A stretch of DNA of 64,000 bases, taken from assembly GCA_032622095.1 (NCBI GenBank), contig CP136064.1, positions 126,901,605 to 126,965,604 of the forward strand, read 5' to 3'. Source of the DNA: Siphonodentalium dalli (lineage: Eukaryota > Mollusca > Scaphopoda > Gadilida > Siphonodentaliidae). The position numbers were made by a program, and so were the translations under genes. This document shows, piece after piece, positions 55,251 through 64,000 of this stretch; the stretch's first letter is position 1, and each line of letters starts with the position of its first letter. The notes beneath the pieces are model-generated. The model was not told where the DNA came from. It did no database searches and was given only the letters and a program-made list of their open reading frames with translations.

Positions 55251-56002
55251 AACTTGAAAATGAGTTTCCCATTTTCTCGGCTTTGGTGATACCCTCAGCT
55301 TTGTTGATACCACGTACACAGGGGTGATACTGACATTCACTTGTCATGAAGTGAGCATAATATTGATATAGGTATGGCCACTCAGCCAAGTGATAACAAT
55401 GCACAGGTGTGTCTCCCTTTGACAACGTGTCAGGCATTTAATTAAGGTGGTGATGCTGGTACTATTATGTTGTTGATTCTCTGTCATGTCTGGGCATTCC
55501 AATGCTTCCTCATAAATATTTATTTATTATCAACTCGGAATGATATGTTTCTTGAAGGGCTCATTTATTGTGCCGTCTTTGATATTTTTCCAACATCATT
55601 TTGAACTCTGTCACAACCGAGACTAGGAGTTTGCAAATAACACAAAATTATTCAAATGTCAACGTAAATAAATGTAAATGATAAGATACTACAAAATAGG
55701 CTAATGCAACTCAGCACTGACATTATGCGAAACTTGATTTACTGAAAATGATCGATCAATAAATTGCTCTAGTTGTCAAATTTGAAACTTTCCACATTGC
55801 AAATGGTAATTATATGCCTATTTTAGCCGCATTACATATTTTCTTGAAAACCTACAACACTATTTCAGATCCCCACCCATTGGAAACTTTTTTTTCGTTC
55901 ATCTTTTCGTTTTATTTTCATTAAATTGTTTAAATTTTGTTATTCAATTTATTTTCAAGTTATGAAACATGGATAATATGGTTTGATTATATGTAAAGAT
56001 TA
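55251..56002. other. no feature recognised
   Basis: AT-rich sequence between the hairpin-headed element and the Helitron; no exon seen. Confidence 0.4.
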
Positions 56003-56731
56003 TCTATTATATATTTTGGAAGATCTGTCTGTGTGTGTGTCGACCCGATTTCGATGAAACTTGGTGTGTGGGGGTATTTTCTGCGGGGAAGTGACATAGG
56101 CCTATTAATTTGCCCGTGCGACGTGACCTTGACCTTGAAATCGGGTAATTTCAACGTAAAACGCCCGAATATCACGGGATTTCGATGAAACTTTGTATGT
56201 GGGGATACTTTCGGTTGTGGAGTGGCATAGGCCTATTAATGTGCCTGTGCAATGTGACCTTGAAATGGGTCATTTCAAGGTCAAACACCCGAATATCACG
56301 GGATTTCGATGAAACTTGGTATGTCGGGGTACTTTCGGCCGTGGAGTGGTATGGGCCTATTAATTTGCCAGTGCGACGTGACCTTGAAATTGGGTCATTT
56401 CAAGGTCAAATCGCGAATTTTGACGGGATTTCCACGAAATTTGATACATGGGGTTACGTTTGTCGACTGAGTTTTGGATGGGTCAAATCGTGACCCCGAC
56501 CTGACCTTGACCTTCAAAATCATCAATTCAAGGTCAAATCGGGTAAAACCGGATTGATTTTGACGGGTACTTTTGTCGGGTTCTTTTGTCCGGGCAGTGT
56601 TTTGGGCGGGTCAAATCGTGACCCCACCTGACCTTGACCTTCAAAATGGACAATTCAATGTCAAATCGCGCAATTCGCCAAAAAGCAGAGGGGAAACAGC
56701 CCGGACGAAGTCGGGTCGATCCACCTGCTAG
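56003..56731 (+). mobile_element. complete Helitron-like element
   Basis: 5' TCTATTATATATTTTGG at 56003 after A (56002); 3' hairpin CCCGGACGAAGTCGGG ending 56715, then CTAG at 56728-56731 before T (56732). The 12-bp distance from hairpin to CTAG and the A/T target are as known for Helitrons. The body has repeated CACGGGATTTCGATGAAACT and at least eight TCAAGGTCA or TGACCTTGA motifs. 729 bp, no Rep/helicase. The clearest single copy to define the family. Confidence 0.78.
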
Positions 56732-56813
56732 TTGTATATATAAAGAAGAAAACAATAATTTGGTAGTAAACTACATGTATATACATCAACATGAACATTT
56801 ATTTCCTTTTTAG

Positions 56814-56885
56814 GCTGACTTCGGCTTAAGGAATGAAGAATTGGAGTTTGCTCCTAATGTGCCAGATATGGCTTGCAGCTGTTAA
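56814..56885 (+). CDS. candidate alternative terminal exon
   Basis: Acceptor ATTTATTTCCTTTTTAG precedes a phase-0 frame ADFGLRNEELEFAPNVPDMA ending CSC and TAA at 56883-56885. Starting phase equals that of 53022, so both could follow the same upstream exon and give different C-termini. If instead joined to 53095 (phase 2) it would stop after five codons. The composition is protein-like, but there is no second line of evidence. Confidence 0.38.
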   Translation, partial: ADFGLRNEELEFAPNVPDMACSC

Positions 56886-57291
56886 CTGTTAACCTAAGGT
56901 ATATTCCATTCTGCAACCGATATATCGGAAAAGACATTCTTAATCGCTAAAATTAATTCCAATTAAATAAAGCATTCTTGTTTATATTAATAACATCCAT
57001 TGACTGTATTAAACACATGATATTATACCAAATCCAAATTTAGCAAAAGTGTCAGTGTCATTGACACTTTCATTTGGCTTAGAAATCATAATATTCATGT
57101 TGTATAAATGCTAAATGGAGCAATCTTCAAAAGAATCTTTTGATATTTGGTTCACCTTTTAAATAAAAACATACAGGTCATCATTAAGTTGGAGTCAAAT
57201 ATTTATATAATTGTGTTCAGTTCGTCCCAAAATGATGTCCATGAGTTTGATTGAACAATTATCCAGATTTTATTTTTTTATTACCGGTATT
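56886..57291. other. no feature recognised
   Basis: AT-rich sequence after the candidate last exon; no clear polyadenylation cluster beyond AATAAA at 56965. Confidence 0.35.
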
Positions 57292-57870
57292 TGAGTTCAC
57301 AAGGTGAATATTTGAAATGAGTTTGCAAACTAGGCTTGGATTGACATTTTCACTGGTTACGACCTTTTAATTTACATTTTTTGGCATTGAGCACCTTCGA
57401 AAAGGTGTCCGGGTGTTATTTTGAAAAATTATTTACAGATTTTTGATCTTTGTCACAAGAGGAATATCTTAAATGAGCTTACAAACTAGGTCTGGCCAGA
57501 CATTTTTGCCATAGTTATGGCCCTTTGAGTCATTTTTTGGTGTATAGCATCCAGGGAAAAATTGTGTGGGGTTTATGTTGAACAGTTATCAAAGAATTTG
57601 AAAGATTTTCGGTATTTTAGTTTACGAGCAAGACCAGATCTGGAGTTTGCAATCTAGGCCTGGCCAGACATTTTCACAAGAGTTATGTTCCTTTGATCAT
57701 CATTTTTCGACAAGCAGCACCAAGAAACAAGACCGTGAACCATCCCAGCCACACACTTTTCACTGGAGTTATTGCCATTTGATTTTCATTTTGTTTTGGG
57801 AGAAGCAACTTGAAATGGATCTTAGGATATCTCAAACAAATATTAACTGATTTCAATTATTTTTCAGCAT
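57292..57870. repeat. ~160-bp tandem repeat, three to four diverged units
   Basis: GAAATGAGTTTGCAAACTAGG (57317), AAATGAGCTTACAAACTAGG (57473) and GGAGTTTGCAATCTAGGC (57640) mark successive units with GACATTTTCAC or GACATTTTTGCC and a GTTATGG or GTTATGTTCC block. Same general design as 45299-46010. Confidence 0.55.
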
Positions 57871-58251
57871 ATTTTGAAAATGCTCTTCCTCAACCTTGCC
57901 CATCTAGGCTGGGGCCACCACTGCTTGTTTTATTTGGTGAAACAACCACAGCCTGTGCAGAATAACAACACTTTAGCTAGATAGAGGGCCATGCATGCCA
58001 GAGAGTAGCTTTATTGGCCAGACATATGTGGTAGGTGATTTATCGTCTAACCTTGATATTTATTTACTTTCATCGACGAATCGAATCGCCAAAGCGCGGG
58101 ACAGGTATGGTGTGTATGTAATCAGTACTATGCCCCGATGTCATGCCTATAAGTAACCACTAGTTAACAGTGTATGCAGTGCAATGTAGACCAATGGGTC
58201 AATGTAATCGTTTTAATTTGGATACAATTTTGCATTACTGGGTAGATTATT

Positions 58252-58630
58252 TATTACAAGCTTGTTCCCAGAAGTACAGTGTTATTGCTGTTCCATATTT
58301 ACAGATACGTATGGAATGTATGTTCCATATGCATTATTGAACGTACGTTCCATATGCATCTCGTTGACGTAAAATAACGTAAATGACATTCGCCTCAAAC
58401 ATGGAACCGGAACTATAAAATAAAAGCATCATCACACATGACAAAACACGCCCTCTATGTGCCTAAATAAACCTTTCTAAGTCTGTTTGTTTACTGCACA
58501 GATTCTAGGACGCAAAGCATGTAATAAACACAGAATGACACGATATGTAAATGGGTTTCTTGATACAGTGTCACAGAAGGATAGAACTCGAGGCGCTAGC
58601 TATCCTTCCGCGTATCGTGTCGTTCTGTGT
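58252..58630 (-). mobile_element. hairpin-headed element, copy 2
   Basis: Inverse of 54854-55250: starts TTATTACAAGCTTGTTCCCAG, contains GAACGTACGTTCCAT, and ends with hairpin ACACAGAATGACACGATATG...CGTTCTGTGT. The right arm lacks the CAAACCCATTTACA part, so the hairpin is asymmetric. Confidence 0.65.
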
Positions 58631-60057
58631 ATGTATAGTATTCCCTACTAATGCATGTTTTTTCATTGTAAATTGGTTGCAAAAATTGGAAATTGCATCA
58701 CAAATTGTGATGCGAATCTTGTTAAATTGAGCCCTGCCATCTGTCAGCCTGTTCTCTCATCAGACGGTACTCTCCACTTCTGATGTGGCTTCCTTTGCCT
58801 TTGGTGTCATGCCGAGATTTGATTTACTTGATGCAATAAAATTTGAACACTAACTTTTCATCGAGAATATTATTGTACAATTTTCAGGAAAATGTATCGC
58901 ATATAATAAATAAAATGCTACATTATATGCATACAGAAGTACTTGTCCCAGAAATTTGTAAATTTTATTGTAGTCACTTTCAGTGGGTGTCATAAATTTG
59001 TATTCGGTCTGTGCAAAATGTTGTTAAATTGACTGTCCAATTAATTTGCATGATTACATCGTTACAGGGCAATTCTAAACTTACATGTGTATTTTATGGA
59101 GTGATTCATAAACTATGGTAAATATAAGTTAAATTATAAAAATTAATTTTATGATAACCTGTTAAAGAGATGTGAAACACTCCAGTAGGGTGATCCAATA
59201 GAAATGGAGAATATTCTTACTCAAAGTTGTTCTTTTTACGAATATTAATCCAAATTGTCAACACCTACCATCATTCTGATATATTAATTAAATGCACTGA
59301 CTCTGGATGGCAAAATCATTTTTGTTTGTTTGTCGCCGATTGTTGCATCTCGAATCCAGATGTAAATATTTACAATTGAGCTTAGTTTTGATGTTTTCTA
59401 TTGAGTGGTATGGTCGATTTCTTTGAAATTTTCAGCGCTGTTAGTAGAATACTACATTCTCCAGGTTGGCATAACACCTGAATACTAACTTTTCATAAAC
59501 TCGAACAAATCCATAATATGTCTTTAACCTGAACATTTACAGTAAACATCTTCGACACAAATTCATTATTTTTCTATTTCTTGTCGAAAGTAGATCTGTG
59601 TTGTTGATCTGTAATTTATTGAAATTGGCATACAGTCTCCCTTTATAGTCCAGGCACATAAGACATGAAAGTGGAAAAGTAAGGAAATAAATCGGGGGGG
59701 GATCTGAGTTTTTTTATATTTAGCCATAACATCACAGATGTCTCACGTAAAGTTCCCTAAAATCCGATTTGAACTTTCTGAGTTATATAATGTTTTCACA
59801 ACAGTTATATAGATATTTCACAATCATGGAAATAATTGAATGCTGTAACAATATTTCAGCCGAAACAAAATGCACTCAATATTGTTTGATTCACAATTCT
59901 CGAACCGAAGACACCAATTAAAAGGGAAACTTCAAATTAATTTTGCAGAAATGGATATGAAATAAAAGACTGAGCCAAAACAATGACGATTTTGAAGGCA
60001 AACTGTTGTATTCGATATCGGTTTTCTCGGGCTTCTCAAAACATGAACGCAAGCTTA
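58631..60057. other. no gene recognised
   Basis: AT-rich sequence with no convincing exon or repeat. Confidence 0.4.
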
Positions 60058-60131
60058 GAGGTGCCACGATTAATCGTATAATTGACGAACCGTTGATAAA
60101 GCCGATACTTGATTACCATTTCCGTCGTCGA
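60058..60131 (+). mobile_element. hAT-like end interrupted by a MITE
   Basis: GAGGTGCCACGATTAATCG, GATACTTGATTACC and GTCGTCGATT resemble a hAT-type terminal region, ending exactly where the TTAA-target MITE is inserted. Confidence 0.3.
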
Positions 60132-60135
60132 TTAA

Positions 60136-60380
60136 CCCTTTACCCAACAAAACGGTCAAAACCGGCCAAATAAAGCTTCAACAGCCTAAAATATCTTCGG
60201 TCTGTCTCAATAGAACCATACAAATATGGATATCATTGGAACCGGCTCCTTGACCACATTGTGGTAGTTACAGTTATGCCCAGTGCCAATGCATTCTCTT
60301 ATATATGCGAGTCGACCATAGGTCGACTCGCATATATAAGAGAATGCATTGGCACAGGGCCGTTCTGTTGGGTAAAGGGT
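60136..60380. mobile_element. piggyBac-type MITE with perfect internal palindrome
   Basis: TTAA on both sides (60132-60135 and 60381-60384) and inverted ends CCCTTTACCCAACA(A/G)AACGG. TTAA targets and CCC starts are typical of piggyBac-type elements. Inside, 60283-60317 and 60321-60355 are exact complements (GTGCCAATGCATTCTCTTAT to GTCGACC) with a 3-nt loop. 245 bp, non-coding. Related to 62850-63024. Confidence 0.7.
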
Positions 60381-60384
60381 TAAT

Positions 60385-62506
60385 CTCCTTTATTTATTTT
60401 GGATGTAGGAAATTGCCAGGTATTATTGAATACCGTGTTTTTTTTACACAGTTTAATCGACAACCAAAGGTTAAACAACCTTTGATTGTGCATCATAGAG
60501 ATTCTGACAACATGAGTATACTTAGATGTTACTAGTACAGGCTATCACTTATCGTGTGGTGACTGCAGAATGAAACTCACTATTACTATTACAATTATTT
60601 AATTTGTTCTGAGTCCTGAAATTTCTGGGTGGGGGGTAGAGATGGGCGGTATTGAAATTTCAATCTCGGTATCAGTAAATTTTCGTTGATTTACCTCTGT
60701 ATCGGTACAGTAATCGGTATTGCTATTAAATAATAAGATCAAAGCAGATATTCCCAGTAAATTATTGTAATTCAAGTTTTTAGCTGAACAATATACATGT
60801 ATATATGACCACGGTCCACGGATCTACTACATTCATGACAATACCTAAATTAGTCAACAAAATTACCTACGTAATTAAGTAATATTCACAAATCTCTTTG
60901 ATGATTTACACGCATGTCGTCGCACTGATTTGAAAAGAGTAAGAGCATGACTACAATATTTTTTCGTGTCAATTGATTTTCGTAACATTTCCATGAGTGA
61001 ATAGAATTGTGAGTAGTAATCAGTGATCACAATTCACAAATTTATGAACGTTGGCGCGATGTCATGAAATAGGCAAACCGGCCATGACAATTTCCGAACT
61101 GCAGATGCCCAAACCCGCGGGTTCATATTCTCCTCCTTGCAGCGTGATATACCATTCATGTATACAATTTAAGAGTCCCTCTTATTTGCAGCAGGCAAGC
61201 TACCTGTTACACACGATGCCCAAGTGTTAATTTAAAGTTAACACGTGATCTTTTTTGTCTGATATAGGCACATATGTATAATAAACCGGTAAGTATATAT
61301 ATGTTTAATAAAGTAATTTATAGTAGGATATAAACATATTTGTGCACAACTTTCCAAGATATGCTATTTGCAATTGGCAAGATCAGGTTGTATAAAAATC
61401 TGCAATGCGTATATCAATCGCTATTGCATCACCGTCTAATTATAAAGTAACCTGTGGGGTTTTCAATTTGTTGTGAACGGGGAGCCCCCCCATAACACGT
61501 GCTTCGATTCCACATGCTTCGATCCAACTTGGGACACAGATACCGAGTTGCCCACGCATTTTCCATTTGGACGGATACCGAAATTGACACATAATGCTCC
61601 AGCTGTGAGTAGTCATATCTCATGATGTTAGTTACATTGTCATTAATATGTTGTGAAGATCAAAGATGCCGTCGGGCAGCTGTGCCCTTGATGTAACAAT
61701 GTTGATATTATAGACTAACACATGCAGTACCGACTTGTTACACCGAGTTATCATAATTATCCGATTCTTGTTGCTTACGTTTGAAATGGTCATACAATTC
61801 ATGCTAATTTTTTGATTGTTATCCACACTCTGGAAGTTTGCTGAAACTTAGTTTCTGTAACATTAGAATTCCTTCTTTTTAGGAACCGCCGGCGGTCCAT
61901 CATGCATTCCTATTTTTATATTGTTTGTATGTTTGGCTATTCATAACACTGAAGTTAATGGCTACGTTCGTTCTAATGAACTCACAATTATTATAACCTT
62001 GACATCGCCGAGTGCTAATCGCCGATTCCGATTATCGGAAAATCACTATATCACTATATATATTAGAGAGAATTTCGTAAATCCCCGATATAATGTTTCT
62101 CTTATACTTCACATCAATTGTTCCTCACACATTTTGAGCGTGTTGTCACTCTTATGGGACTAGCTATTCGATTTTTGACAAAATTTTATTTCCATTCTAT
62201 TTTGGCCATTTTGGGACATACATTCTACTAATATGTTTCACGACTAAGCATTGTTTGTGTATATCTCAAGGTTGTAAGAATTTGGAACTATTTGATCTAT
62301 ATATGACTGCATTCGCATACGGCCTGATGGAAATGCTTCAGAATTTGAACCACTCAGAAAAATCAAGATATTTCAAAAAAGCTCAACTTGGATTTTAGGG
62401 GACTTTCGCCATGTTGTCCATGAAAAACTTAGCTTTCCCCGATTTTCTTTTCCCTAGTGAAACCTAAATTTGGCCTTATTATCAACACATAGCCTCTTGA
62501 TTTTAG
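60385..62506. other. no gene recognised
   Basis: Contains a hAT-like fragment near 60640 (GAGATGGGCGGTATTGAAAT, TCTCGGTATCAG). Otherwise AT-rich, no exon with convincing splice sites. Confidence 0.4.
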
Positions 62507-62735
62507 AGTTATCCATCTTCATCTGCCATTTGGTCCAATTCTGTCGCTCATCGACTGTTTACTGGGCCACTGATAATTTTAAGTCTCGATGGTAAAAATT
62601 AATAGTTTTCAAAAATTAATATCTAATAACTCTGAGCTATGATAGGTGGGTTCCTTGACTCGAATCAAATAGTTTTTACCCCAAATTCAAATAAATAGTG
62701 AACGAGGGGGCGCTTAATCAGATTATGCATCTTTA
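62507..62735 (+). repeat. diverged direct repeat, copy 1
   Basis: AGAGTTATCCATCTTCATCTG, CTCATCGACTGTTTAC, GGGCCACTGAT, TTCCTTGACTCGAAT and TTTTTACCCC occur in the same order at 63752-63978. The AGTTATCCATCTT block also occurs at 45268 next to the ~160-bp repeats. Confidence 0.6.
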
Positions 62736-62849
62736 AAATGCACAGAAAAGTTCAAAACAGACATGGAAAGAGCCATTAGCAGTCATACCAGCCTAAAGGC
62801 AAATACATTAAACACAATCATGGTTTCTAGTTCTTTACTTCCCACTTAA

Positions 62850-63024
62850 CCCTTTCATGACTGGAGTTTCTTGAAATTTTGTGAAAACCCTGTGCGAGTG
62901 CATTCTTTTATACATGTACATAACTTGAGCCAATAAATTATATGATATATGCGAGGCTCCCCATGAAACTGCACTGGCACAGGGTTTTTCATACCGTTCC
63001 AGCGCAGCTCCTGTCATGAAAGGG
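62850..63024. mobile_element. piggyBac-type MITE, second copy
   Basis: Left TTAA (62846-62849) then CCCTTTCATGACTGGAG; right the complement CTCCTGTCATGAAAGGG then TTAT (one change from TTAA). Contains ACCCTGTGCGAGTGCATTC and inverse ACTGCACTGGCACAGGGT, related to the inner part of the 60136 element. 175 bp. Confidence 0.62.
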
Positions 63025-63751
63025 TTATTCATTATGATAGCATGTATTCTTATCGATCAAGGCATATAACAAATTTAATTTTTTTTAGTCATGACATCAG
63101 TATTAAATACCTTTGATTCACACTTGATCAAGTAGAGATGATTTCACAAGTTGTTTAGCATCTGGTAGGTCCCCCCCCAGCGAAAAAAAACTAAAGAAAT
63201 AATTTAATAAAAGTATCACCGCCTCTCCTCTGTTTTTTGCCTATCATTGCCTTAAACACAGGTATATATTTTGTGGTCGTGTTAGATTTTGGTGTTGGTT
63301 ACCCAATTTTACAAAAATGTATTTTGTGCACCCATACTGGCCTTTTGTGAGTTATAGAATTTATCCCATTTCTTTGAATTATGTTGCCAATAAACACGCA
63401 TTTATGATAACGAGGCAGGAATAATAGTTTTAAAGATCATGCACCATGTGGTCAGTTGAAAGATTTTGTTATCAAATGTGTGCTGAATACACAGAGAAGG
63501 TAAGGTGGGTACCCAAAACACTTGTAAGCTGGGTACCCATCGCACCAAAATGTAGTGACAATTAATGACACCTTCAGCTTTATTAAAGGTACTCAATCCA
63601 TTTCGATGGTCCCCATATTCGACAACAACAACATTTTTTGAAATGCCACTTCAGTTATCAGAATTGATTAAATGCCCAAAAATAATGCTGACCATTTTGT
63701 TCAACAAAATTTGGCCAGTTTGTCAAATATCTGACACACAAAAGCCACTTG
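63025..63751. other. no gene recognised
   Basis: Includes GGTGGGTACCCAAAACA and GCTGGGTACCCA (63506-63540), similar to the ends of 15994-16446. No exon seen. Confidence 0.4.
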
Positions 63752-63978
63752 GATGTTAGAGTTATCCATCTTCATCCGCAGTTTGGTTCGGGGCCGTCTT
63801 CTCATCGACTTTTTACCAGGCCACTAAAAAGTACTGATGGTGAAATATAATAGATTTCAAATATTGATATCTGATCACTCTGACTCTGGGTTGGTTCCTG
63901 GACTCGAATAAAATATTTTTTACCCTGAAGCCTAAGAAATATTAATTTGCGAACGTTTGTTCTGATTAAGCATCTTTT
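63752..63978 (+). repeat. diverged direct repeat, copy 2
   Basis: Same ordered blocks as 62507-62735 (GTTATCCATCTTCATCCG, CTCATCGACTTTTTAC, GGTTCCTGGACTCGAAT, TTTTTACCC, GATTAAGCATCTTT). Confidence 0.6.
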
Positions 63979-64000
63979 AATGTTATTATGAGAGCCAGCA

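Overview
This window looks like repeat-rich intergenic and intronic DNA from an animal, most likely a marine invertebrate of the mollusc or other lophotrochozoan kind. The reasons are spliced exons with GT/AG borders, LINE reverse-transcriptase fragments, Helitron-, hAT-, PIF/Harbinger- and piggyBac-type ends, and ~160-bp tandem repeats of a type I associate with molluscs. There is no rRNA, no CRISPR, and I recognised no tRNA. Coding content is very low; almost everything is mobile DNA, often nested, with an exceptional number of inverted repeats (foldbacks).

Layout. 1-4128 is a head-to-tail array of Helitron-like units on the minus strand. 4.4-6.5 kb holds hairpin elements. 9.2-12.8 kb is a nest of TIR elements, including a foldback with 30-bp repeats in its arms and a 9-bp target duplication. 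13.5-20.5 kb is a cluster of copies of one TIR family (ends GATCCCCCGA), some fused head to head, split by two abutting Helitrons. 21.1-22.7 kb is a PHD-finger LINE cut by a TA-target transposon. 24.7-33.1 kb is a giant inverted repeat: a ~141-bp satellite (34 copies in the left arm, about two in the right) outside arrays of an 84-bp decayed zinc-finger repeat, with a Helitron near the centre. 35.5-37.3 kb has a duplicated terminal exon separated by a hAT-like insertion. 44.3-51.3 kb has a direct duplication, one copy carrying a MITE and the other providing its empty site, and a 5.2-kb foldback with arms of ~170-bp repeats and an 8-bp target duplication.

Host genes. The best candidate starts at 40033 (strong Kozak, first exon ending at GTAAGT) and may continue to exons at 53022 and 53613, with an alternative last exon at 56814. 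A second possible gene ends in the duplicated exon at 35687/37259. No full gene can be assembled, and the family of the first exon (a SAM-like start) is only a guess.

The most notable pattern is repeated use of one architecture at three scales: inverted-repeat elements whose arms are themselves tandem repeats (12.2 kb, 24.7-33.1 kb, 46.1-51.3 kb). Two of the three have clean target-site duplications, so these are transposed units and not random palindromes. Unit boundaries, copy counts and superfamily names below come from reading by eye; no alignment or database search was run.
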